From the NCBI GenBank assembly GCA_026929865.2, contig CM049406.2:28931001-28995000 (forward strand): a DNA stretch of 64,000 nt. The letters are read 5' to 3'. The notes beneath the pieces are model-generated. The model made no database searches. It had not been told where the DNA came from and saw only the letters and a program-made list of their open reading frames with translations. Positions within the stretch are counted from its first letter, which is position 1. Each line of letters starts with the position of its first letter. Source of the stretch: Hyperoplus lanceolatus. Its lineage: Eukaryota > Chordata > Actinopteri > Uranoscopiformes > Ammodytidae. This document shows positions 20,769-33,170 of this stretch, piece after piece. Position numbers and translations under genes: made by a program.

Positions 20769-22271
20769 CTAGAACTGCAAGCACTTATTCGGGGGCCAAG
20801 CCTTCCGACGCAACTCAGGACCCGGGCGTCGCGGACCGTGCCGCCGGCTGCTCAAATCACCGAATCCGGGGATGTAAAGTTTTTGAATGCGGGATGTTCG
20901 GTTTGGGAGTTATAGACCAAAAAGCAAAGAAATAGCATATAAATAGGCTATAGTGGATGAGGAGATGTATACTTTTTGTGTTTTTGGTGCCCCCTTATGG
21001 TGACATTTTCCAATTTTTTTTATGAACGCTAATAAGGGTAGCATCAACATACGTCTACAATTCAGCAAATGGGCGTGGCCTATGCCAAAAGATGCAGCTG
21101 ACTCCAGTGAATCTGTGGATGTAAAGTTTTTGACTGTGGGATGTTCGGTTGGGGAGTAATGAGCAATTCTGAATAAGTCCCGCCCACATTACTATTTCTT
21201 GGCCATATTTTTTATATAGACTCGGGTATGCCCCTTGATGGTTTCCCTGGAGTTTAAGGAAAATTCCTTTGGGAGTTGTATAGGTATTGCTGTTTACAAG
21301 CTGATATACATTTAGTGTGCTTTTGGCGCCCCGTTATGGATGAATTTCGCAAAACTGCCACGGTGGAACGATGCAGCTCAATTCACAGAACAAGTGGATG
21401 TCAAGTTTTTTAATGTGCGATGTTTGGTTGGCGAGTTATGAGCAAAAGCAGATTAAAATGGCGGCTGGAGCTAATTACACAATGTAATGTCAATTGACAT
21501 GCTAGCTGAGATTAGCAATTGCGCCTAAACTCTTTGATGGAAAAAAAAATAATCTAATTTTATTAAAAAGTCCCTTACACGTTAATATTTCTTGGCCATA
21601 TTTTTTATATAGACTCGGGTATGCCCCTTGATGGTTTCCCGTGAGTTTTAAGAAAATTCCTTTGGCCAATTAGGAAATTTCCTAATTTATGGCGCCCCCT
21701 TATGGAGAAATTTTCCGAATTTTTTATTGAACGCAATTAAGGGTAGCACCAACATATGTCTAAAATTTTGACTTGATCCGACATATACTTTTGAATTTAT
21801 GAATATTTACGTACAAGGAAGTAACTGTTAGCTAATTTTCAAATATTCAAAGCGCTACCGTTTCGTCATCGAAGGTCGTATCAAAATTCTTTCGAATAAT
21901 TTTTTACCGTGTGGGTCGATGTTCTGTGCAAACCTTGGTGTCAATTGTCCAAAAATTCTGGGAGGAGTAGCGTAAAATAGGTTTTTCAGTTTTTGCGATT
22001 TTGCGAAAAATGTAATTATACCCAAATGGGCGTGGCCTATGCCAAACGATGCAGCTGACTCCAGTGAATCTGTGGATATAAAGTTCTTGACTGTGGGACG
22101 TTCGGTGTGGGAGTTATGACCCCAAACGCGGTTTCCTTCGTTGTAGCGCCACCTAGTGGCCGGCATGTCTGAATGTTTTTCTATGCTGAGAATTCACGGA
22201 CCTGGATCTAGTCATGCAATTGGCATGTCTGCACCCTTTACGGTTTGGGCTTGGGACACAGTTCCCCCTAA
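20769..22271 (+). repeat. Unclassified self-repetitive interspersed repeat, copy 1
   Basis: It begins ACTAGAACTGCAAGCA followed by a GGGGGCCAAGCCT segment. Inside, blocks recur in direct orientation: 21070-21156 matches 22027-22113 (GGGCGTGGCCTATGCCAAA...), 21187-21270 matches 21583-21665 (CTTGGCCATATTTTTTATAT...), and phrases such as GGCGCCCCCTTATGG recur several times. No ORF, TIR or RT. The modular structure does not fit a simple MITE or SINE. Confidence 0.7.
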
Positions 22272-22687
22272 CTAGAACTGCAAGCAGTTGTGAACGGGGG
22301 CCAAGCCTCCCACGGGACTCAGGATCGGGTGTCGTCGTCCGCGGCGCCGGCCCCTCGCTTCACGGAATCTGGGGATGTAAAGTTTTTGAATGTGGGATGT
22401 TTGGTTTGGGATTTATAGACCAAAAGGCAAAAAAATCCCAGAGAAAGATGCTGTGTTTTTGGCGCCCCCTTTTGGAGCAATTTAAGGAAAAAGTAGAACC
22501 AACCTGAGAACCATAGGACAAACACATTTGTGAAGTTTGGTGTTAATAGGATGAATCGTTTTGGATTTAGGAGCAGTTTGGTACAAGGTAGCTAATGTGC
22601 AAATCTTTAAAGCGCTACCGTTTGGTCTCCCGACGGTCGTAGAAAATTTATTTATACAACTTTTGCTCGTGGGAGTCGGTAGAGCTT
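22272..22687 (+). repeat. Unclassified self-repetitive repeat, copy 2 (truncated)
   Basis: It starts with the same AACTAGAACTGCAAGCA head as copy 1, in the same orientation, and follows copy 1 head-to-tail. It ends at a Tc1 fragment near 22688. Confidence 0.7.
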
Positions 22688-23358
22688 TTTTTTTTTGGTG
22701 CAAATTGCGCTGAATTGTTGAGCGATGTACAGATACACAATCTGCAGCCAGATGTTCTTGCAGGTCTTTGGAGGTGATCTGTGGGTTGTGTGCAACCATT
22801 CTCACAATCCTCCACCTATGCCGCTTCCTGACAACGTTCCCTACAGTCGAAATTGACAATTGAAATCTTTGGGAAAGCTTCTTGTAGCCTTCCCCTAAAC
22901 CATGACAATGAACAATCTTTGTTTTTCAGATCTTTTGGGAGCTGTTTTGATGATCCCATTCTGTCTCACTTCAGCAGAGTCAAAGAGAAGTGCAACTTGC
23001 ATTTAGGCACCTAAAATACATTTTCTCATGATTAAACAGACATTTCTATGAGGTTCAAGGCTTAACAACATAATCCAACCAACTTTGTGTTTAAAGTCAT
23101 CAGTTTTACATGCTGTTACAGGCATTAAAATCAACAAAACCACAAGGGTTCCTATATTTTTGCGCTGCCAGTTTTTCACATTTCATTTTATTTCATACAA
23201 CCAAATACTGCTTTTCAAAAAATCTTTGTTTGGAAAACATCCCAGTACTTAGCTGTTCCTGGTAAATTAAAGACATACCACTTTTATATTTTTTTTGTGA
23301 AAGCAGAGTCAATTATAATGCCGGCTGAGAGGGGTTCCCAAACGTTTTCATATGACTG
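22688..23358 (-). pseudogene. Tc1-like transposase, N-terminal fragment with one TIR
   Basis: The outer end CAGTCATATGAAAACG with an adjoining TA (23359-23360) marks the 5' terminus on the - strand. The coding remnant on - contains ISTVGNVVRKRHRWRIVRMV and TSKDLQEHLAADCVSVHRST, the second part of the Tc1 paired-type helix-turn-helix DNA-binding domain. The DDE catalytic domain and the other TIR are missing, cut off by the repeat at 22272-22687. Several frame breaks are present upstream of 22859. It cannot encode an active enzyme. Confidence 0.8.
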
Positions 23359-23360
23359 TA

Positions 23361-24957
23361 ACATACATTCAGTTTAACACATTATCGTAAGCTTTTAAAA
23401 TTAGGTACATTTTAAGATGTTTTTTGAAAGTAACTAAAGATGAGTGTTTACGTAGAGTAACAGGAAAACTATTCCAAATGACTGGACCTCTATCCCTAAT
23501 TGAAAACTGTCCATTTGTTCTGTAAAACTGATGGTGAAGGAGATCTACAGATCTGGTCTGATGACTATGGATCAGTGACCTGGTTATAAAAAAAACTGTT
23601 GAAAGAAGAAGGAAGTAAATTATTGAGAAACTGGAAAACAAGAGTGCCGATCTGAAGAGTATTCACATCATATATGCTTAAAAACTTAAGACTTAGAAAT
23701 AACAAAGCATTATGAGCGTCCCAACTGGAGTTGGTTACAGTTCTAACAAATGTTTTCTGTAACATAAACATCGAATCTAGACTGGTCTTGTATGTGCTTG
23801 CCCATACTATATTGCCATAGGATATAAAGGGATAAATAAGGCAGTAATATAAATCCATACAAATATTTCTTGACAGCACGGGTCTTACTCGTCGTATAAC
23901 CCCAATGTTTCTCGCTAATTTATTGGACACCTGTGATATGTGTTTTTTTTCCAATTGAGCTTATTGTCAATAAAAACCCCTAAGAACTTAACATTGGAAA
24001 CATTTTCGAGTGCATTGTTCGCCATAAAAATTGACTGGATATGATCAGATAGAATAATGTTTTTAGGCTTAAATATCATATAAGCACACTTCTCTACATT
24101 AAGGGATAATTTGTTAAATTTGAACCAGTTATCCAACCGATCAAGTACGCTATTCATTCGATCAATCAACTTGTGTTCATCTTTATCGGTAATGAAAATA
24201 TTTGTGTCATCGGCATACAAAATAAAAAGAGCTTCTTCAGATATTAAATGCAAATCATTTATGTAAATAAGGAATAAAAGAGGTCCAAGTATGGAACCTT
24301 GAGGAACTCCACACTGTAGATGACTGTAAGTCGAGTTAGCTCCATTCCATACTACATACTGTTTCCTGTTGTACAGATAACTTTTAAACCAATCAAGCTC
24401 AGTCCCAGAAACCCCATGAGCCTGAAGCTTAGTTAATAATATATTCGGATCAACGGTATCAAAAGCCTTAGATAAATCAATGAACACTCCAATTGTGAGT
24501 TCCTTGTTGTCTAAAGCTGTAGATATTCTGTTAACTAATTGGACCAGGGCCATAGAGGTAGACTGTTTTGCACGGAAACCAAACTGATAATCATACAATA
24601 AGTTATTGTCTTTAAGATGTGTAATTAATCTATTATATACAATTTTTCAAGAATTAAGCAAGGTAATAAAGAAATTGGTCTATAATTTGAAAATATTGAT
24701 GGATCCCCATTTTTAAATATGGGAATAACCTTAGCCCATTTCAGTTGGTCTGGTACTACACCTGTTTGAAGAGAACAGTTAAAAACATGACACAGTGGTT
24801 TTACAATGGTGGGGAGACACTGCTTCACTAATTTCATTTTGAGATCATCATAACCAGCACTTGTTGCTATGTTCGTTTGCAAATAATATGGTGGGCAGTT
24901 ATTATGTCTATTTCTATGAGTATTTGACCAGGCAGTATTACGCAATCTAAGCTGCAT
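23361..24957 (-). pseudogene. 5'-truncated LINE reverse transcriptase
   Basis: Non-LTR RT on the - strand in four overlapping frames. 24625-24957 carries WAKVIPIFKNGD and NYRPISLLPC. 23915-24598 (227 codons) carries QFGFRAKQST, VFIDLSKAFDTVD (block A), CGVPQGSILGPLLF and an intact YADD at its residues 128-131, then KFLGVFIDNKLNW. 23565-23954 and 23369-23641 hold the thumb and the C-terminal GPVIWNSFPVTLRKHS block with a stop at 23369-23371. No endonuclease precedes it, so the copy is 5'-truncated near 24957. Frameshifts at about 24620, 23940 and 23600 inactivate it. It differs clearly from the other two LINEs in the window. Confidence 0.88.
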
Positions 24958-25098
24958 TATGGTATGTTTTGCTCAGGGGAAGCCGGGTGATTTTTGTTGC
25001 AGCATTCAGTAATTGCACTGAGGTCCAGAGTGCAATCAGCACTCAAATGGATTTTGTCCATGTTTCTAGTTAGACAATACAGTGACATATCTCTTGCC

Positions 25099-25100
<2 letters not shown>

Positions 25101-25131
<31 letters not shown>
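25101..25131. repeat. (CA)n microsatellite
   Basis: About 15 CA units that abut the left edge of the foldback Tc1 element. Confidence 0.95.
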
Positions 25132-25135
<4 letters not shown>

Positions 25136-26275
25136 GATAGACCTACACAAAGTGGCGCATAATTGTGAAGTGGAAGGAAAATGCAACATGGTTTTCTTTT
25201 CTTTTTATAAATACAAAACTGAAATATGTGGCGTGCATTAGTATTCAGCCCCCCTGAGTCAATACGTTGTAGAACCACCTATCACTGCAATAACAGCTGC
25301 AAGTCTATTGGGGTATGTCTCTACCAGCTTTGCACATCTACAAAATGACATTTTTGCCCATTCATCTTTGCAAAATAGCTCAAGCTTCAGATTCAGCATC
25401 AGATTGGAAAGCATCTATGAACAAAATTTTCAAGTCTTTCCAGATATTCTCAATTGTATTTAGGTCTGGACTTTGACCAGGCCATTCCAACACTTGCCTA
25501 TGTTTTGATCTAAACCATTCCATTGTAGATCTGGCTGTATGTATAAGGTCATTGTCCTGCTGGAAAGTGAACTTCCACCCCACTCTCAAGTCTGTGGCAG
25601 ACTCTAACAGGTTGTGTGCCCTATATTTGGTATATATATTTTGCATGTAGGCCAAAAACTTAAATTTTGGTCTCATCTGACCAGAGCACCTTCCTCCAAC
25701 CCTTGCCACAAACCATTAGGGGGACACAGCATATTCAGATGGGACCAAACTTGAAGTTTTTGGCCTAAATGCAAAATGCAATGTGTGGCGGAAAACTAAC
25801 ACTGCACCCTGAACACACCATCCCTACCGTGAAACATGGTGGTGGTAGCATCATGCTGTGGGGGTCCTTTTCTTCAGCAGGGACAGGGAAGCTGGTCAGA
25901 GTTGATAGGAAGACGGATGAGCCGAATACAGGGCAGAAAAACCTATTAGAGTCTGCAAAAGACTTGAGAATTGTGTGGAGGTTCACTTTCAAGGAGGACT
26001 ACTACCCTAAACATACAGCCATATCTACAATGGAATGGTTTAGATCAAAGCATAGTCATGTGTTAGAATGGCCCAGCCAAAGTCCAGACCTAAATACAAT
26101 TGAGAATATCTGGAAAGATTTGAAAATTGCTGTTCACAGACGCTTTTAAATCATATTTAATTTTCATTCCACTTCACAAATATGCGCCACTTTGTGTTGG
26201 TCTATCACATGAAATCCCAATAAAATAAATGTATGTGTGTGGATTTAACGTGACAAAATGTGGAAAAGTTCAAGC
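25131..26275. mobile_element. Foldback Tc1-like element
   Basis: Both outer parts are the same transposon end in opposite orientation: CATGTGATAGACC...ACACAAAGTGGCGCAT at the left and its inverse at the right (about 26180-26211). On - (25380-25709) and on + (25769-26149) the C-terminal part of a Tc1 transposase is read outward from the centre: shared STMEWFRSKH and SPDLNTIENIWKDLK, with the terminal Glu of the DDE triad. The + copy also has the HTIPTVKHGGGSIMLWGSFS segment. The N-terminal DNA-binding domain is absent. The left terminus is lost in the (CA)n run. This is a palindromic derivative, inactive by itself. Confidence 0.85.
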
Positions 26276-27095
26276 CACTGCATAATAAAAGGTACTGTAT
26301 GTGCTCTGACCCACTGTCCTTAAAAACAAGGCACACTATTGCCTGTTGTCTAACCACTCTCCTCTGCTGGCAGGAACTTGCATTGTGTCAGCCCCATGCT
26401 AACAGGAAGCCTGGTGCCAGACTTCTGAATCAATGCCTACATCATCAGTTTGTTTATGGATTCAACTGTGCTCAGTGGTAATGAGAAAAACAGTGCCAGA
26501 TGAAGTGTTGTGAGCAAGATTTAGAATAGGGATATTATCTCTCTATCTAAAGGGCCAGAAGAATTGTGATTTAAAACAACAGGCGTTGATAAGATTAACC
26601 CAGTATACACGTTGCTCTAAATTCAGTCACACAAGCAAATCTTTAAATCTGAATATTTTTTCAATCTATGTTACAAAATTGCTCCAAGATATTTTCTTCT
26701 GCACATCCCATTTACACTGACACATTAAAGCAATGGGAATAATACATTGCTTGTTTCTTATAGGTTGTGGCAAAATAACAGGCTTCCCCAAACGGAAAAC
26801 AGTTCACATTATCGAAACGTCAGAATGAACAATGAAGCAAATTGAACGGGCAATTCAGTATGTGCTCAACAAACTATCACAGCACCCCTTGTGGTCAAAA
26901 ACTCGACATAGTTCCTTTAAAAAGGTACTCTACCCAAGAGATTCAATTTGCACTTCCAATTGTGTCCTTTTTTATTCTTCCTCCTCGCTCCAGGTAAGAG
27001 AGAGTTAATGATGATTTGAAGACATTGCGATACTTGACTAGCTATTCCTCAACATAAAGGGTATTGAATTGTAATCAAGGCACCCACTGGATTAT
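26276..27095. other. Unassigned intergenic DNA
   Basis: Nothing recognised apart from the TTAA flank at its right end. Confidence 0.4.
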
Positions 27096-27099
27096 TTAA

Positions 27100-27418
27100 A
27101 GGTGGAGTCAGCAATTCTGGAGAATGCTTGTTGTCAACATCACTTTTTGTCAAAATCGGTGAGTATATCCTCAGGTTTCACTACCTATCCTTACCCTTAC
27201 TGTGTATACCCTGAGGCTAGCCAACCTATGCTCTGTACACTGGTATTTGCTAACTAGCTATGTTTACATACCCTTTGTTTACGTAACACTTTACTAGCCT
27301 AGGCTGTGTATTAACACAGATCTTTAAAGGGTACACACAGTACGGACAGGTATTGAATTGTCAGGTGAGATTCACTGATTTTGACAACATAGGTTCCCCA
27401 GAATTACTGACTCCACCT
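27100..27418. mobile_element. TTAA-flanked MITE, 319 bp
   Basis: TTAA at 27096-27099 and 27419-27422; ends AGGTGGAGTCAGCAATTCTGG-like and its inverse (CCAGAATTACTGACTCCACCT) agree over about 21 bp with one or two mismatches. A second inner pair (TTTTGTCAAAATC against GATTTTGACAACA) extends the palindrome. Non-coding. Confidence 0.85.
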
Positions 27419-27640
27419 TTAAATAGATGTGCAGTTTATTTTGGGATTCATTGTATTCTGTTGATCTGGCTGTGATTAAAAAGGTTTAAAGTGATTGATG
27501 CCTATCATTTACTTTTATTTACAGGACTCTCTTAGTCCTGGTTTATTTTTATCTAAGTGTGAGTCGATTTATCTTCTTCCTCTGGGCTGGGAGTTCCATT
27601 GTTGTTCAAAAATACATAAATGAGCCTTGGTGACAGCCTT

Positions 27641-29004
27641 GGGGTGTACTACGAAACGAGATTAAGGGCTGAGCGAGGTCTGTTGAGTCTAAAGCCAGAG
27701 TTTTCAGTATCACAAAAGGTGGCTCTCTTTCTACCTGGCTAGATCACCGTGGTAACAGAGGCTGCACGGCTAACCTGCGCAGAGCAGTTTTTGTTTCAGA
27801 GTTTGAGCTTAAATTCGGCTCTTAGAGCGCTGCCCTTTAAGGAAACTACACATTTTGAAATCCCGCGGACCTGACTATATTGTCTGAGCGATATATTCTC
27901 ACTGAGGAAACTCGTTAAATCAGTAAACTTATTGATCAGTAAGTTAATGCACGAAACAAAGCCGTGACATAAGGCTTACAGCAGGGTGAACTGTAACATC
28001 GCGCTGGAGCTTCTTGCCACATGCATACAGTTATTGATGCAGAAAATGTTAAATAGCCTAGACCTACTGTATGCAGCGCTATGCTCTCACCTCAAATGGT
28101 TTTACCTGGCGATCTACACACACTGGCTCTTAATAAAGCGTTCTATAAAATCACAGTTTGCAACATTATTTCACTGTAGGCTTCTTTCTTTTCATCAGTA
28201 GCGATTACAGTTGGGACGTGACAGGTGACAGCTGTCACAGTTCGGACATCGCTGCATACTCGCAGGTTAAGCTTCTCACAGTAGATTCATATTTGTCCGA
28301 AAAATACAGACTGCAGGTTTTTTAATGTAGGCCTATTGGTATTTGTAAGATTCAAATAAAAGGCTAATAGTCTAAATCAAAATTGTATTCATTATGATGT
28401 GGCCCAAAACTAAAGTGATTTTCCATAGGCTATTCATTTGGGGACAGTGTCAGACTTAAATTACATTCTTAAGTGTGGGACTATAGGCGTAGTGCTATAA
28501 ATATAGCAAAGTAGCCCATATATATATATTAGGCTAAATGGTATAGTGTTAAAATCCGAGTTCAACGTTTCATTGTTTTATAATGTCACGTTACGCACTG
28601 CGAGAACGATCGGCAAGATAAATAAATCATTTCCATGCTGGCAGCATTCTCTCCTTATTTGCAGTAAGAGTTTTTTTCGGCTCTCTGATTTCTGCTGTAA
28701 TAATTCAGACTCTTCCTCTTGAATGAAGTTGGCGACACACTTTTGTTTTACTCAGCTGCTCACAATCAGTCCGTTGGTGTAAAGTTAGCGGCACAAGATC
28801 AGTCCATTTTGTGCGGATGCAGAGTCAAATGACGGGTCAAACGCCCCCTTTCATGGGGACGCGCACAGAGCCTGAAGCCGAAACCCTCGTTCAACATAAG
28901 AGGTTGATAACTTCCGGTTAGCTCTGAGCGAGGGTTTGTGTTATGTTGAACCAGATCAAAAAAAGAGAGCCGGGCTCTGTTGAGTTTGTTTCGTAGAATA
29001 CCCC
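27641..29004. mobile_element. TIR element, 1364 bp, unclassified
   Basis: The ends GGGGTGTACTACGAAACGA and TTTCGTAGAATACCCC are inverted with a few mismatches. No clean target duplication (CTT against TCT) and no transposase. Short frames inside (27986-28201, 28799-29029) have no recognisable domain. Confidence 0.65.
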
Positions 29005-29762
29005 TCTGGTCCCTTATCACTATAAACATCCAAAATGTATATTTTTACTCAACCCCGTAAACACGTGGCTCTGTTCTGGAAATACTTACTAGAGTACCGA
29101 ATGTGATTGTATCCACCACTGAAAATAGTCCCAAACAAATGCACTGTGTTCTACTTTTTGAGGAACATTGGGGGGCGGAATGCTGTACCGGCTGTTTCTG
29201 AAAAACATCTAAAAATAAATGTCTTAGTATGAGCCAGTTGGTTTGGGGCTGATTGGAAAGTCAAAAAGTAAATGCTTTGTTGTTTTAATGTGTTGGCAGA
29301 CTTTTGCCAGCCGTCTGTCCACTGCAAAGTAGGGATTGAGTGTTCACTTGTAGTGTTAACAATGGATGTCTGTCTAGTGTTGCTTCAAACTCTGAGCCCT
29401 AGCTACAGAGTTGGGCCTTGAATGCACCATAATGTCGCAATATTGAACTCAGCCTTACAATATTATTTTCTCTGCACTTCAGATAAGCCATTGAACCAGT
29501 GACCCCTATACTTGTATAGATACTCACCTTCTGTATGTCTCCCTGACAGAGCTCCTTTCAGCAGGAACATGTCTGGGATGTTCTCTTTTTGGAGTGCCAT
29601 TAGGGACGTGTCAACATGTCAACTTGAAAGCCTCAGTGTGAGTGTGATCCCATACACCTCTACAAAAAGAGAAACAGATGTGTTCACTACTTCTGCCTGT
29701 CCTGTGTGTCACTCCCATGTCGTGTCAGTGGAACACATCTTAACTGCACTCCTGACCAACAC

Positions 29763-29822
<60 letters not shown>

Positions 29823-30017
29823 GCCTGCAGGGACTTCAAAGGCCTTTTCAACAATTGATCAATGCTATATCAAAGGCACAGTGTGCTACTGTTGCCCTTA
29901 GGTCCCCATCTTGAGGAAAATACCCACTGTGTCGGTGTCACGGTCTTCAAACATCTAGATTCCAAACATCCTGACACCTGTGTCACTATGTGGTCTTTGT
30001 TTCTCCTTCAAGACCAA
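29005..30017. other. Unassigned DNA with (CA)n at 29764-29821
   Basis: The 129-codon frame at 29512-29901 is an artefact of reading through the CA run (poly Thr-His). Nothing else recognised. Confidence 0.5.
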
Positions 30018-31074
30018 CTGAGGGGCACTTTACACGACACGGTGCAAACGCGGAAATATTCCCGCGGTTGCACTATATCATGTACATGAAAACAGCAAAC
30101 GCAGGCATGAAACCGCAAGTTTTTGAGATCACCTCCCAGGGAGGATTTTTTTGGAAAACACGACGGTTTTGGTTTCTTGTAAACACCGAAACCATTTTCC
30201 CTTGTAACGCTGACGTCACGGCTCCACTTCACGTATGCATAGCCTATAACGTTTGCTGTCAAAATACCCACACGTGAGTTATAAAGTTAGAAGACAACAT
30301 AACATGCACGGTGTCTCCGCGGCACCATCACTTTGATCAGCGGAGAGTGTCGTGCAGGGCTTAAATAGGCCTATAACACTTGCTAATTTAGTCTATAGTC
30401 TATTAGTAAGTTATTGATACCATGCACCCGCCACTTTGTCTGGGGAAAGATTTGTGCTCTGCCGGTTTTTCTAGCAAAATAAACGTGTAGCTTCTATATG
30501 CTAGGGACACGGCTCTCTCTACATTAAAAAACACCTATCCATAGTTCAGCGCGTAGCGGTTAAGTTACTGTTCAACAAAAGGAGCATTAAGGCTACGGCT
30601 TCACAGTAAAAGCATTTCACTGGCTAAACATTAATAGCATTTCACTGGGCAAACGTGAGTTGACTTTTATTTTGAAGTACACCTAACAGGAAAGTAGCCG
30701 CTCACAAAGCCCCTTCACTACCAGCATGTCTTCTGTTTTCACGAGTTCAATGCGGTGAAATAAGAGGACAGAAAGCTTGTCATTTACAATACTTGTAACC
30801 CCAAGCTTACACTCACCGCTTTATGAACGTTAGTGGCATTAATTTTCGGTTACAGTAAGGTTTTATGCATCAAATTGTACCGGAAAAGCTATCTACTACT
30901 ACCTTTTACCGCCAACTGCTGGCCTGGCATGCTTACTACAGCGATTTTGTCCCGTTTCCTCTGAAAACATGTGTACGAGTGAAGATGTCAGATAAATTGT
31001 GTCTGAACGTTTTTTTTTTTTTAAACCAAAAACGGGAAAACTGTCACGTTTTCACCGTGTAAAGTGCCCCTCAG
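30018..31074. mobile_element. TIR element, 1057 bp, unclassified
   Basis: CTGAGGGGCACTTTACACG at the left and its exact inverse at 31056-31074 form 19-bp perfect TIRs. The GTGCAAACGCGG-type words inside the left end have counterparts near the right end. No clean TSD and no transposase. Confidence 0.75.
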
Positions 31075-32961
31075 ATGAAATGCTGTACTTTCAAACTGGT
31101 CAAAAAGGTAGAAATCAAGATTCGACAAAGAGATAAATCCTGAAATTTGACATAAAAATGTGTTCTTTTTTAAGTTCTTTATATTAATATCAGAAGTCAA
31201 CACCAAAATGTTCAGAAAAAGGCAATGAATGAATAGGTAACGTTTAAAGAATCATGCAAACATCATATTCTGTAGCAAAGATGATGAGTACTGATTTGGG
31301 TTGACTTACCAAGGAATGTGGCCAATTGGAATAATGTGAGATTCTATCACTCAACAACAATCAGGCAAAGGTTTGGGACCCACTTAAGGATGCTGACATA
31401 ATTCCACTCTTTCCTCAATTCAGGAGTTCTACTCAGCATGGAGGTGGAAGGTTTACAATCGGTGTAGAAATACAACACATCAATTCCCGATACAGCGCTG
31501 CATGCACAGTTCTGCCTAAGGGGTGTTTTGTGTGTTTACGTTTCAAATTCTTAATTTTTTCCCCTTTGTATTATGCTGTATCTTTTTCTTTTCAAAATTG
31601 CCGCATCATATAAGCATTTATAATGCATGAAACACTCCAAATAGCTAATTCTATGGTAAAAAGACAAATGGATTTGAAAAAATGGCAGAAAACAATACAG
31701 CCTCACATACAAAACGCCACAACAATGTCCACTGAACCAAAACGTCCTGCAGGGATCACAGACAGACATGAGGAAAGTGTGAAATCTGACAGGCTGAGTC
31801 TCTCAGGGGCGAGATCTCAGAACCATCATGCATGATATTGACCTATTGCTCCACTCATGAGAAGGCCCCAGGCATTTTACACATATCATGGCTGCACTGT
31901 GCCCCTGTGGAAAAACCCTATAGACGTATATATACTATTGTATCTGGGTCTCCATTTGTTGCTGCTGAAGCATGCGGATGGCTGTTCTTGAAACGCCCTA
32001 AGCACAGCACATCTCCTGAATATATCTTGACTTGCCATGAATATTTTTTTATATGTGACAACATGGGAGCCAATATGGTCCCCCTTTGTGCACACGCACA
32101 CATATATGCGTACTCAAACATTGCAAACTCTGAAGAGTTGGCTTAGTGTAGCAGACTGTTCCCCGTGGATAAACATGGGAAAGTGTGTTCCTCTGCACTT
32201 GTCAAGACGTCAAAGCTTCCCCCTCATGTTCTGGTTTTTGGAATTTTTAAACCCTGATTTATTTATGTGCAGTTCCTTTGGTGTCAGAGACCCATCTTCC
32301 TATTCATTCTTGACAATGTTTAGACTTTTAAATTATACACACAAGGTCACTGTATGAGGGGTTATAGCACTGGGGCTTTTGAAAAGACTTTCCTTTGTTA
32401 CAGTGAATCCAAAACTCAAATCCCAAGAGTCCAAAGCACAAAAATTTAAATTAGATTACATAAAATGATCCTGCCGAGAACTTTTCTGAGAAGTACAAGG
32501 CATACCTACCAAAAGTTAAGGGGAAAACGGGTTTCAAGCTTTACCAACGGTCTCTCAAGTCTATGGAGTTGTTCGAGCTGCTTGTACCTCGGTATTCCCC
32601 TAACTCTCCATGAGGCCTGTCTTTTTTTGACTTTTTAACACTTTGCAATTCCTAAAACCTCTCTCTGGTTTAATGACCCCACTAGAGCCTTAAAAAGTAA
32701 ATCTAGGAAGGTTGTAAAACAGGAATAAAATCTTGAAATTGTCAATACTTTAATGTCTTCCTATGAGAGTGCAGTGTAGAAGTGAGAAATGTCCCCTTTT
32801 AAGGTAGCCACCAATTGTATCCTGGGAATATTAATCAGTCTATTGCATCAGTGATGAATGTGAGCATGTCATTATTGTGTCTACAAAGTTGAAGGGATCA
32901 GACTAAAAATAATTTTACGGAAAAAAAGAAACATCCTTATTACTCCTAGCCTCCATTGCCA
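31075..32961. other. Unassigned intergenic DNA
   Basis: About 1.9 kb; the ORFs present overlap on both strands without protein-like features. No repeat recognised. Confidence 0.4.
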
Positions 32962-32967
32962 GACTAA

Positions 32968-33164
32968 CTAATGTTTAAGGTATTTTTTGGCATTTTTATG
33001 CTTTATTGATAGTGTAGAGACAGAGTTGAAATGGGGCAGAGAGGGGAGTGACATGCAGAGAACGACCGTGGGCTGGAATCGAACCCGGGTCCGCTGCTGC
33101 TGTTCCTCCCATGGGCCTCGGCCCATGGGTGGAACGCCCTACCAACTGAGCTAAGGGCACCACC
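32968..33164 (-). mobile_element. tRNA-derived SINE, copy 2
   Basis: Same SINE family and orientation as the copy at 9631-9804: A box and B box on the - strand, identical body, and tail ending in TTTTATGC-type sequence on +. GACTAA at 32962-32967 and 33165-33170 is a likely target duplication. The D-arm/anticodon region differs from copy 1, with a CCCATGGGCCTCGGCCCATGG palindrome. Confidence 0.85.
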
Positions 33165-33170
33165 GACTAA

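Noticed and set aside
22482-22859. Complete 125-codon Tc1 protein
   Set aside because: Only the first 50 or so residues are Tc1-like; the rest runs into the unclassified repeat at 22272-22687.
28799-29029. 76-codon minus-strand ORF as a gene
   Set aside because: It sits at the terminus of the 27641-29004 TIR element and crosses its end; no domain.
29512-29901. 129-codon ORF containing a poly Thr-His run
   Set aside because: The frame simply reads through a (CA)n microsatellite; no domain and no supporting context.
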